The notes under the pieces: model-generated
Told to the model about the DNA's origin: nothing
Database searches by the model: none
Seen by the model: the letters and a program-made list of their open reading frames with translations, nothing else
Translations under genes and position numbers: made by a program
DNA from: a bacterium
Lineage (GTDB): Bacteria; Bacillota; Bacilli; Lactobacillales; Streptococcaceae
Direction of reading: 5' to 3'
Assembly: GCA_905221435.1 (NCBI GenBank)
Contig: CAJNDD010000041.1
Location: forward strand, 1 to 8,846
DNA length: 8,846 nucleotides
Part shown: positions 1 through 5,478 of the stretch, one piece after another
Layout: each line of letters opens with the position of its first letter
Position numbering within the stretch: the first letter of the stretch is position 1

Positions 1-21
1 ATCTTCATAACTCAATTTCAT
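1..21 (-). CDS. IS3-family transposase OrfA, N-terminal fragment (first 7 codons)
   Basis: The minus strand from 21 reads ATG AAA TTG AGT TAT GAA GAT, giving MKLSYED. This is the usual opening of the helix-turn-helix OrfA of streptococcal IS3/IS150-group elements, as I remember it. OrfA binds the terminal repeats and is normally joined to the OrfB integrase by a -1 ribosomal frameshift. A GGGGTG that could serve as ribosome site lies about nine bases upstream, inside the right arm of the hairpin at 29-69. The gene continues beyond the left edge. Seven residues are little evidence alone; the position directly inside a recognised IS terminus is what makes the call convincing. Confidence 0.7.
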
Positions 22-28
22 AATAAAA

Positions 29-69
29 CACCCCAAAAGTTAGATTTTTTCTGTCTAACTTTTGGGGTG
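29..69 (-). repeat. Perfect 16-bp inverted repeat in the IS leader, sequestering the orfA ribosome site
   Basis: CACCCCAAAAGTTAGA at 29-44 is the exact reverse complement of 54-69, with a 9-base loop (45-53). One arm is part of the terminal inverted repeat and the other lies just before orfA. In minus-strand RNA the arm nearest orfA contains GGGGTG, the best ribosome-binding candidate for the ATG at 21. A transcript entering from outside the IS would fold and hide it, whereas one starting inside the loop or right arm would not. Such protection from impinging transcription is known for several insertion sequences; here it is inferred. Confidence 0.75.
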
Positions 70-169
70 CAGTTCAACGTAGCGTTTTTTGTTTTATAAG
101 AAAAGAATTTCCTCTATACTCGACTCAGAATATCCTAAAAATCTTGTCATGTTTTTGTTCGGAACAAGC

Positions 170-195
170 AAAAAAGCCTTGATCTCAAGGCTTTT
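170..195 (-). terminator. Factor-independent terminator of the 6S RNA/tRNA-Lys unit
   Basis: On the minus strand AAAAGCCTTG (195-186) pairs with CAAGGCTTTT (181-172) around a 4-base loop, followed by a run of six T (175-170). It begins 15 bases past the 3' end of tRNA-Lys, the normal place for the terminator of that transcript. The A-run on the other side means the hairpin could also stop plus-strand transcription coming out of the IS, though less well. Confidence 0.85.
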
Positions 196-210
196 CCTGT
201 TGTATTTAGA

Positions 211-283
211 TGCCCCCTACAGGGATCGAACCTGTGACCCACGGATTAAGAGTCCGCTGCTCTGCCAGCTGAGCTAAGGAGGC
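211..283 (-). tRNA. tRNA-Lys, anticodon CTT
   Basis: The 73-base minus-strand sequence from 283 to 211 folds as a standard tRNA. The acceptor stem is GCCTCCT against AGGGGGC with one G-T wobble and an A discriminator. The D arm contains AGCTCAGCTGG, and the anticodon loop CTCTTAA lies in a GCGGA/TCCGT stem, so the anticodon is CTT, reading AAG. The T arm contains GGTTCGATCC. CCA is not encoded and must be added after transcription. The gene lies about four to nine bases downstream of the 6S RNA 3' end and has no room for its own promoter, so it is probably transcribed with the 6S RNA and freed by RNase P cleavage. A terminator follows at 195-170. Confidence 0.96.
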
Positions 284-287
284 TAAG

Positions 288-483
288 AAAAAGCTGTATT
301 GGTGCCGAAACTTCACGGTTTGTATTGAACCCGCGCAATTAAGCAGGTGGGCAACTCGCTCTAACTGAAGCTGTTTCCGTGTGAGACGGCCTACATGCTG
401 TTAGAAGACTTTTGTTTCCCTAATAATACAAAAAATAGTCGGTCAACACTTAAGTGTGAAGTCGTACACCACAGCGTTTCTAT
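288..483 (-). ncRNA. ssrS: 6S RNA, regulator of sigma-A RNA polymerase
   Basis: This roughly 196-base gene lies between rarA and tRNA-Lys. Its ends pair into the long rod typical of 6S RNA: GCTGT (475-471) with ACAGC (297-293), GGTG with CACC, and ACTTCAC (462-456) with GTGAAGT (316-310). A poorly paired central stretch (about 420-450 on the 5' side) would form the open-promoter-like bubble, and an apical hairpin pairs CCGT with ACGG (377-389). 6S RNA binds the housekeeping RNA polymerase and acts as template for short product RNAs, lowering transcription in stationary phase. A good promoter lies just upstream (490-517), setting the 5' end near 483-481. The 3' end is set by a short T-run at 292-288. 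Both ends are estimates. Identification rests on fold, length and neighbourhood, not on a covariance-model search. Confidence 0.85.
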
Positions 484-489
484 GTTTAT

Positions 490-517
490 ATGATACCACT
501 TTTTCAAAAAAAATCAA
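490..517 (-). promoter_or_regulatory. Sigma-A promoter of 6S RNA
   Basis: On the minus strand TTGATT (517-512) and TATCAT (495-490) are separated by 16 bases, a good -35/-10 pair. Transcription would start about seven bases on, near 483, which matches the start of the long terminal stem. The -35 box lies between the two arms of an AT-rich inverted repeat (501-541). No other promoter is evident for tRNA-Lys. Confidence 0.75.
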
Positions 518-541
518 GAGAAAAATGCAATTTTTTGAAAA
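501..541. repeat. AT-rich perfect 11-bp inverted repeat between rarA and the 6S promoter
   Basis: TTTTCAAAAAA at 501-511 is the exact reverse complement of 531-541, with a 19-base loop. It begins six bases past the rarA stop codon and encloses the 6S -35 box. An A/T-only stem is weak, so it may act as a poor terminator for rarA, as a protein-binding or curved-DNA site upstream of the 6S promoter, or be a chance effect of base composition. Confidence 0.5.
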
Positions 542-546
542 GGATT

Positions 547-1818
547 TCAGTTTTCTCGTAAATGATCGATTGTTTCTTTTCTTTGTGCTAAGGCGCGTTC
601 ATATTTACCCGTATCTTCCGGAGTGAAATAGCGATGGCTTTTAATTTTTTCTGGCAGATAATCTTGCTTGACCCAATTTCCAGGATAGTTGTGGGGATAG
701 AGATAACCTTGGGCATTTCCTAGTTCTTTGCTACCACTGTAGTGACCATCGCGCAGGTGTCGAGGGATAGGCAAATGCCCTGATGTTTTGAGATCAGCAA
801 GAGCCTTGTCCATAGCCGCATAGGCTGAGTTGGATTTTGGAGAGAGAGCCAAATCAATCACGACATTGGCAATGAGAATGCGGGCTTCTGGGAACCCAAT
901 CTTTTGGGCAGCATCCAGAGCAGTCACGGTGCGGACTTGAGCTTCGGGATTGGCCAAGCCGATATCTTCATAAGCGATAACAGTCAATCGACGAGCGAGA
1001 CTAGGCAGATCACCAGCCTCAATCAAGCGGGCTGCGTAATGGAGACTAGCATCGACATCTGAGCCACGGATGGATTTTTGTAAAGCGGAGAGAACATCAT
1101 AATGCCCGTCGCCATCCTTATCCATAGTAATATAGCTCCGTTGCAGGCTATTTTCCATGATGTCAAGTGTTATATGGTGAATGCCTTTATCATTTGCTGG
1201 AGTCGAAAGAACAGCCAAGTCCAGTGAATTAAAAGCAGAACGAAGGTCTCCATTTGTAGAGGTCGCGATGAAGTCCAGCGCATCCTCATCTAGTTCTACT
1301 GGAAAATCAAAACCACGCTCAGGGTTACTTAGAGCTATCTGAATCGCTTCTTTGACATTTTGATTGGACAAGGGTTCTAACTCAAAAATCTGAACACGAC
1401 TGCGAATGGCTGGAGTGACAGAAAAGAAGGGATTTTCAGTCGTAGCGCCAATCATGATGACCAGACCACTTTCCAAGAGGGGAAGAAGAAAATCTTGCTT
1501 GGTTTTATCTAGTCGGTGAATCTCGTCAAGTAGCAGAACTAGTCCACCTGAGAATTTAGCTTCTTCCGCGATTTCTTGGAGTCGCTTTTTACTATCCACT
1601 GTCGCATTAAAGGTCCGAAAGGCATACTTTGTCGTTCCAGCGATGGCAGAGGCAATGCTGGTCTTGCCGATTCCTGGAGGTCCGTAGAGAATCATGGAGG
1701 ACAGACGATTGGCTTCCACCATGCGACGAATGATTTTCCCAGGTCCGACCAGATGCTCCTGACCGATGACCTGGTCGATGGTTTTAGGGCGCATGCGAAG
1801 CGCGAGATTGTCTGGCAT
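547..1818 (-). CDS. rarA: Replication-associated recombination protein RarA (MgsA), AAA+ ATPase
   Basis: RarA is a clamp-loader-like ATPase of the cytoplasm that acts at stalled or gapped replication forks with SSB and RecA. The 423-residue product has its family's expected length. A Walker A motif GPPGIGKT lies at residues 46-53, Walker B LLLDEIH at 95-101, sensor 1 GATTENP at 124-130 and an SRVQIF arginine-finger region near 140. The C-terminal half has the lid and tetramerisation segments, including AYEDIGLANP and the SPKSN region. The start chosen is the ATG at 1818 (MPDNLALRMRP), with AAAGGA well placed upstream; an in-frame ATG at 1836 would add six residues but has no better ribosome site. 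The gene is monocistronic, divergent from the DUF3013 gene, and points toward the 6S gene. In this genus it commonly neighbours that RNA, as I recall. Confidence 0.96.
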   Translation of the reverse strand: MPDNLALRMRPKTIDQVIGQEHLVGPGKIIRRMVEANRLSSMILYGPPGIGKTSIASAIAGTTKYAFRTFNATVDSKKRLQEIAEEAKFSGGLVLLLDEIHRLDKTKQDFLLPLLESGLVIMIGATTENPFFSVTPAIRSRVQIFELEPLSNQNVKEAIQIALSNPERGFDFPVELDEDALDFIATSTNGDLRSAFNSLDLAVLSTPANDKGIHHITLDIMENSLQRSYITMDKDGDGHYDVLSALQKSIRGSDVDASLHYAARLIEAGDLPSLARRLTVIAYEDIGLANPEAQVRTVTALDAAQKIGFPEARILIANVVIDLALSPKSNSAYAAMDKALADLKTSGHLPIPRHLRDGHYSGSKELGNAQGYLYPHNYPGNWVKQDYLPEKIKSHRYFTPEDTGKYERALAQRKETIDHLREN

Positions 1819-1835
1819 AGCAGTCCTTTCTAACA

Positions 1836-1864
1836 TGGATTTTCTGATGTATATGTGGTAAGAT
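1836..1864 (+). promoter_or_regulatory. Probable promoter of the DUF3013-M50-Nudix-GNAT operon
   Basis: TAAGAT at 1859-1864 is preceded by TG with one spacer base (1856-1858), an extended -10 of the kind common in streptococci. A weak -35 candidate TGGATT (1836-1841) lies 17 bases upstream. The start would be near 1871, leaving a leader of about 60 bases before the ATG at 1934. This is the only plausible plus-strand promoter in the short divergent gap. Confidence 0.5.
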
Positions 1865-1874
1865 GGTAGTATCT

Positions 1875-1883
1875 ATTTTAGCA
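1875..1883 (-). promoter_or_regulatory. Probable extended -10 promoter of rarA
   Basis: On the minus strand TGC TAAAAT (1883-1875) is an extended -10 box without a convincing -35. Transcription would start near 1868, about 50 bases upstream of the rarA ATG. It faces the divergent promoter at 1836-1864, and the two predicted transcripts overlap by a few bases at their 5' ends. Confidence 0.5.
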
Positions 1884-1933
1884 TATTTCCGAGCAATCGG
1901 GGCGATTTAAGAGTCGCATAGAAAGAGGACAAA

Positions 1934-2404
1934 ATGGCAACATACGGATTTTTAGATGTTTTAGAGGAGGAGTTGGACAAGAACTTTCCCTTTGACTTTG
2001 AGATTAGTTGGGACAAGCGCAATCACGCGGTAGAAGTGAGTTTTTTACTAGAAGCGCAAAACGCTGCTGGTGTAGAGATGCTGGATGAGGACGGAGAAGT
2101 TTCGTCAGACGATATCCTCTTTGAGGAAGCGGTTCTTTTCTACAATCCTGCCAAGTCAACGGTTACTGCAGAAGACTATTTGACGGTCATCCCTTACCTG
2201 CCTAAAAAAGGATTTTCTCGTGAATTTTTAGCTTATTTTGCACTTTTCCTCAAAGATACTGCCGAGGTTGGGCTGGATGCGCTCATGGACTTTTTGGAAG
2301 ACCCAGAAGCAGAAGAATTCGTCATGGAATGGAACCAAGAAGTCTTTGAAGAGGGAAAAGTCGGTTTGAAAGAGGGAGAGTTTTATCCTTATCCGAGATA
2401 CTAG
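1934..2404 (+). CDS. DUF3013 family protein, acidic cytoplasmic protein of unknown function
   Basis: This is a 156-residue protein that I recognise as the DUF3013 family, which is found in streptococci and relatives and has no established function. It is strikingly acidic, with runs such as VLEEELD near the start, MLDEDGEVSSDD near residue 50, and DFLEDPEAEEF near 125. It ends in an aromatic tail, FYPYPRY. No signal peptide, membrane segment or catalytic motif is visible, so it is probably soluble and cytoplasmic. The ATG is preceded by AGAGGA at good distance. It is the first gene of a close-packed plus-strand group, 18 bp ahead of the membrane protease gene, which suggests co-expression but reveals no task. 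Family assignment is from memory of pneumococcal homologues; the reading frame itself is certain. Confidence 0.88.
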   Translation: MATYGFLDVLEEELDKNFPFDFEISWDKRNHAVEVSFLLEAQNAAGVEMLDEDGEVSSDDILFEEAVLFYNPAKSTVTAEDYLTVIPYLPKKGFSREFLAYFALFLKDTAEVGLDALMDFLEDPEAEEFVMEWNQEVFEEGKVGLKEGEFYPYPRY

Positions 2405-2422
2405 GAGTTGGTTGGAGATTTT

Positions 2423-3490
2423 ATGAAAAAAATTGGGACTTATTTGATCTATGTGCTAGCTTTTGCCTTTATTATGCTGGCTTTTGCTTGTGGGACCATC
2501 GCATTTGCAGAGTTGGGGTATTCCGCAGTTTTAGCATTCACTTTTGGTTATTCCTTCGCTCTTTTAAGCATGTATTTAATCTTTATTCTTCATGAGTTGG
2601 GTCATGCTTTTTGTGGTTACTTGACAGGCTATCGGCTGGTGGCTTTTGGATTAGGACATTTTCTTTTGACTAAAAAGTCAGGTAGGTTTCATCTTAGTCG
2701 AACAGCCGTTCTGAAAAATGTTGGTGCTCAGTACATTGGATTGAAAGAAGATGAAAGCGATCAAAGAATCATCCTGATGCTTTCAGGAGGTTTGCTGGTT
2801 CATCTCAGTTTGATATTATTGGCGATATTGTTTGGATTTTTGACAAGAAGTTGGTATTTTGCTGGTACTTGGATTTTTCTTAATTTGTCTTTCTTCCTAA
2901 ACAATGCTTTGCCAGTCGGGATCACCGATGGAGCGAAAATTTGGGAATTGCTACAACACCCTGAAAATACCAAATACGCTTACTTGGTGTTGAGGCATTC
3001 TGCCCAGACCCTGCTAGCTCCTCAAGAATATGATTTGAAAGACTTTATCATGCCTGTTCCTGAGGATGCAAGTGGGAGCTTTGCAGAAAGTATTCAAACT
3101 CTTGAGGGAGTGGTTTTCATATTGGATGGTCATTTAGAGGCAGCTAAAAAGCTATTTCAATCTTTACTAGAGAGAACAGAACACTCGCTGTCTGAAACTT
3201 TTTGCCAACTATGCCTTCTTCAAATCGCCTTGCTGGAAGGAGATAATGAGAAAGTGGAGGAATATGCAAGTATTCGAAGCGTTAAATCCTTTTTATCTCT
3301 AAAAATGACAGACATGCAGATGATTCAAGCCTGGTATCAATTTAAGGTAAAGAAAGATGTCGCTCAAACTCGCAAGGCTATAAAGATTGCTAGACAGAAA
3401 ATGAATAGCAGCCGAATGCTACGGGACGAGAAACGCTATTATGAAAACTGGTTAGCAGAGCTGGAAAAGGCATTAGCCGAAGGAGTCTAA
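2423..3490 (+). CDS. M50-type (site-2-protease-like) membrane metalloprotease with C-terminal helical domain
   Basis: The 355-residue product starts with two hydrophobic helices (about 4-28 and 33-57). The second runs into HELGH at 57-61, the zinc-binding and catalytic HExxH motif of intramembrane proteases. Further hydrophobic segments lie at about 117-140 and 145-165 and carry SGGLLVH and NALPVGITDG (161-170), whose aspartate is the expected third zinc ligand. Residues 200-355 form a soluble, helix-rich tail resembling tetratricopeptide-type repeats, probably for partner binding. There is no PDZ domain, unlike RseP/Eep, so it is closer in plan to small SpoIVFB-like proteases. The substrate is unknown. 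The ATG at 2423 has GGAG five bases upstream; a TTG at 2408 in frame would put the same site too far inside. The key residues look intact, so activity is plausible. Confidence 0.85.
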   Translation: MKKIGTYLIYVLAFAFIMLAFACGTIAFAELGYSAVLAFTFGYSFALLSMYLIFILHELGHAFCGYLTGYRLVAFGLGHFLLTKKSGRFHLSRTAVLKNVGAQYIGLKEDESDQRIILMLSGGLLVHLSLILLAILFGFLTRSWYFAGTWIFLNLSFFLNNALPVGITDGAKIWELLQHPENTKYAYLVLRHSAQTLLAPQEYDLKDFIMPVPEDASGSFAESIQTLEGVVFILDGHLEAAKKLFQSLLERTEHSLSETFCQLCLLQIALLEGDNEKVEEYASIRSVKSFLSLKMTDMQMIQAWYQFKVKKDVAQTRKAIKIARQKMNSSRMLRDEKRYYENWLAELEKALAEGV

Positions 3491-3491
3491 T

Positions 3492-3923
3492 ATGGGAATA
3501 GAAATTTCTGATTTTACAGGCTGCAAGATTGCCCTCTTTTGTGACGATAGAATTTTAACTATCTTGCGGGATGACAAGGGAAATATCCCATGGCCCAATA
3601 TGTGGGAACTGCCAGGTGGTGGGCGCGAAGGTGATGAAAGTCCTTTTGAGTGCGCAGCGCGTGAAGTTTTTGAGGAACTGGGGATTCGTCTGACTAAAGA
3701 TTGTCTGCTTTGGAGAAAGGTTTATCCCAGTATGCTTTTTGAGGGGAAGGAATCGGTCTTTCTAGTTGGCAAGTTGACACAGGAACAATTTGACAGTATC
3801 GTCTTTGGAGATGAAGGACAGGGCTACAAACTGATGAGCATTGATGGGTTTCTTGGCTCAGATAGGGTTGTACCCCAGTTGCAGGATAGAGTGAGGGAAT
3901 ATGTGGAGAGAGACTATGATTAG
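3492..3923 (+). CDS. Nudix hydrolase (MutT-like)
   Basis: Nudix enzymes hydrolyse a nucleoside diphosphate linked to another group, with divalent metal, often cleaning up oxidised or excess nucleotides. The 143-residue product has a complete Nudix box: G43, five residues, E49, seven residues, then REVFEELGI at 57-65, so the catalytic glutamates are present. The preceding WELPGGG is typical. The substrate cannot be read from the sequence. The ATG lies one base after the protease gene's stop codon, and its ribosome site AAGGAG lies within the end of that gene. Its own end overlaps the next gene by eight bases, which points to translational coupling with the acetyltransferase. Cytoplasmic, no signal peptide. 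Confidence 0.93.
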   Translation: MGIEISDFTGCKIALFCDDRILTILRDDKGNIPWPNMWELPGGGREGDESPFECAAREVFEELGIRLTKDCLLWRKVYPSMLFEGKESVFLVGKLTQEQFDSIVFGDEGQGYKLMSIDGFLGSDRVVPQLQDRVREYVERDYD

Positions 3924-4389
3924 ACTTGAACGAGCAGGAGCAGAAGATTTAGAAACCGTAATTGCAATTCAAAGAGCCAGTTTTAAGGCTGTCTATGAGA
4001 AATACCAAGATGAGTATGATCCCTATCTCGAGGACCGCGAACGAATCAAGTGGAAACTAGTTGAACGTCCCAATAGCTATTACTACTTTGTGAAAGAAAA
4101 GGACGAAAATATCGGATTTTTACGAGTTCAGACCAATGAAGAATTGACGGAGGCTTGGTTGGGAACGGCAGCGATTTTGCCCCAGTATCAAGGAAAAGGT
4201 TATGGTTCTGAGGGATTGAGATTACTGGAAAAGGAATTTTCAACGATTAAACAGTGGGATTTGTGTACGGTATTACAGGATGCGGGCATGGTCGCTTTTT
4301 ATGAAAAAAATGGCTACCGTCAAACCCATATCGAGCCTGAAAAAGAAGGCATGGATATGGTTTACATGAAAAAATTGATTGACAAATAG
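3916..4389 (+). CDS. GNAT family N-acetyltransferase
   Basis: The 157-residue product has the usual length of a single GNAT domain. Motif A reads AILPQYQGKGYG (about 86-97), with the Q-x-x-G-x-G loop that binds the pyrophosphate of acetyl-CoA, and motif B reads FYEKNGYR (128-135). An early helix, VIAIQRASF, and the RPNSYYYFVKE strand fit the N-terminal half. It would move an acetyl group from acetyl-CoA to an amine on a small molecule or protein; the acceptor is unknown. I chose the ATG at 3916, which has GGAG upstream and overlaps the Nudix stop by eight bases; an ATG at 3901 in frame has no clear ribosome site. It is the last gene of the packed group. No terminator with a T-run follows. Confidence 0.92.
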   Translation: MIRLERAGAEDLETVIAIQRASFKAVYEKYQDEYDPYLEDRERIKWKLVERPNSYYYFVKEKDENIGFLRVQTNEELTEAWLGTAAILPQYQGKGYGSEGLRLLEKEFSTIKQWDLCTVLQDAGMVAFYEKNGYRQTHIEPEKEGMDMVYMKKLIDK

Positions 4390-4392
4390 AAA

Positions 4393-4428
4393 GGACGGTT
4401 CGGTTACATTTCTAAACTGAACCCGCCC
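4393..4428 (+). repeat. Imperfect hairpin just after the acetyltransferase gene
   Basis: GGACGGTTCGGTT (4393-4405) pairs with AACTGAACCCGCCC (4415-4428) with one bulge and two mismatched or wobble positions around a loop of about nine bases. It begins three bases past the stop codon but is followed by TATACACTG, not a T-run, so it is not a normal terminator. It could protect the 3' end of the upstream message or be part of a leader for prmA. Confidence 0.5.
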
Positions 4429-4439
4429 TATACACTGTT

Positions 4440-4495
4440 CCAAAAAGATAAACTTCTCTTAGACACAAGCGTCTTCAGAGAGTTTCTCATTTTGG
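4440..4495 (+). repeat. Long imperfect hairpin in the gap upstream of prmA
   Basis: Two arms of 25 bases (4440-4464 and 4471-4495) face each other around the 6-base loop ACAAGC. The arms open with CCAAAA and close with TTTTGG, share AAACT/AGTTT and CTCT/AGAG, and end in AGAC/GTCT next to the loop, with a few mismatches and single-base bulges. It is followed by CTTTGTGTTTT, a broken T-rich stretch. It may be a leaky terminator or attenuator between the two gene groups, an RNA-processing site, or a small repeat element. I do not recognise it as BOX or RUP. Confidence 0.55.
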
Positions 4496-4526
4496 CTTTG
4501 TGTTTTACGGGCTTGGTATCTTAATT

Positions 4527-5477
4527 ATGGAAACATGGCAAGAGTTAAAAGTTACAGTGAAGCGTGAGGGGGAGGAATTGGTCTCCAATCTCTTGATTGA
4601 GCTGGGTGCGCAAGGTGTTGCGATCGAAGACAGTATGGACTATGTGGGGAATGTGGATCGTTTTGGTGAAATTTTCCCAGAGGTTGAGCAACAAGAAGAA
4701 ATCGTGGTGACAGCCTACTATCCTGAAATGGTTGATGTGGCAGTGGTTGAGGCAGATTTGCAGGCTCGTCTCCTAGAATTAACAGATTTTATGGATCTGG
4801 GAGAGGTCAAGATGGGCACGACTGCCTTGGCTGAGGAAGACTGGGCAGACAACTGGAAGAAATACTATGAGCCAGCTCGTATCACCCATGATTTGACCAT
4901 CGTGCCGTCTTGGACAGACTATGAGGCGATTGCGGGAGAAAAGATTATCAAGCTGGATCCAGGCATGGCTTTTGGGACTGGGACGCATCCAACGACCAAG
5001 ATGAGCCTTTTTGCCTTGGAGCAGGTTCTTCGTGGTGGCGAAACGGTGCTAGATGTGGGTACTGGATCAGGTGTCCTTTCTATTGCCAGCTCGCTTCTGG
5101 GTGCCAAGGAAATTTTCGCTTACGACCTGGATGATGTGGCGATTCGGGTAGCTCAGGAAAATATCGAGCTCAACCCTGGCATGGAAAACATCCATGTTGC
5201 TGCTGGAGATTTGCTCAAGGGTGTGGAGATTGAAGCAGATGTGATTGTAGCTAATATCTTGGCGGATATTCTCATTCATCTGACAGACGATGCTTATCGT
5301 TTGGTCAAGGACGAAGGCTACCTGATCATGAGTGGGATTATCAAGGACAAGTGGGACATGGTACGCGAGTCAGCTGAGTCAGCTGGATTTTTCCTTGAAA
5401 CCCACATGATTCAAGGGGAATGGAATGCCTGTGTCTTTAAGAAGACTAAGGATATTTCAGGTGTGATTGGAGGCTAA
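4527..5477 (+). CDS. prmA: Ribosomal protein L11 methyltransferase PrmA
   Basis: PrmA transfers methyl groups from S-adenosylmethionine to amino groups of ribosomal protein L11. The 316-residue product matches the usual length. Residues 1-100 form the small L11-recognition domain, a linker leads to [14 protein letters not shown] (144-157), and the methyltransferase fold follows with motif I LDVGTGSG (175-182), the acidic end of strand 2 in AYDLDD (198-203), and the NILADIL motif (243-249) near the active site. The ATG at 4527 gives the family's METWQELKV start; a GTG at 4500 in frame would add nine residues but has no ribosome site. The chosen start itself has only a weak Shine-Dalgarno sequence, unusual beside the strong ones around it. 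Its stop lies one base before rsmE. Confidence 0.97.
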   Translation: METWQELKVTVKREGEELVSNLLIELGAQGVAIEDSMDYVGNVDRFGEIFPEVEQQEEIVVTAYYPEMVDVAVVEADLQARLLELTDFMDLGEVKMGTTALAEEDWADNWKKYYEPARITHDLTIVPSWTDYEAIAGEKIIKLDPGMAFGTGTHPTTKMSLFALEQVLRGGETVLDVGTGSGVLSIASSLLGAKEIFAYDLDDVAIRVAQENIELNPGMENIHVAAGDLLKGVEIEADVIVANILADILIHLTDDAYRLVKDEGYLIMSGIIKDKWDMVRESAESAGFFLETHMIQGEWNACVFKKTKDISGVIGG

Positions 5478-5478
5478 C

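Larger units (their letters stand above)
1..76 (-). mobile_element. 5' (left) end of an IS3-family (IS150-group-like) insertion sequence, cut by the window edge
   Basis: Read on the minus strand, the element begins at 76 with TGAACTGCACCCC and a terminal inverted repeat of about 25 bp (52-76), then a hairpin, then the start codon of orfA at 21. The terminal repeat resembles the one at 8770-8794 (both follow TG-ACTG-ACCCC-AAAAGTT-GACA), so the two elements belong to the same family. Only the 5' tip is present; the rest lies left of the window, so it cannot be told whether the copy is intact. The adjoining host bases are 77 onward. Assignment to the IS3 family rests on the terminal repeat and on the orfA N-terminus; the exact IS name is not claimed. 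Confidence 0.82.

Noticed and set aside
89..277. A 62-codon plus-strand open frame
   Set aside because: It runs antisense through tRNA-Lys and its terminator, has no ribosome site, and its apparent protein is just translated tRNA (a common false annotation).
1576..1833. An 85-codon plus-strand open frame within rarA
   Set aside because: Antisense to the conserved Walker A/B region of rarA, with no ribosome site or family resemblance.
1819..1836. Longer rarA start adding MLERTA
   Set aside because: The AAAGGA ribosome site falls inside this extension at the right distance for the ATG at 1818, and family members begin MPDNLALR.
4393..4428. Factor-independent terminator after the GNAT gene
   Set aside because: The hairpin is imperfect and followed by TATACACTG, not a T-run, so it is listed only as an inverted repeat.
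4440..4495. BOX or RUP repeat of pneumococci
   Set aside because: The arms do not show the BOX-A/C segments I know, and I cannot match them to RUP; left as an unclassified hairpin.
4046..5279. Several minus-strand open frames of 62-70 codons within the GNAT and prmA genes
   Set aside because: Antisense to well-recognised conserved genes, without ribosome sites or promoters.
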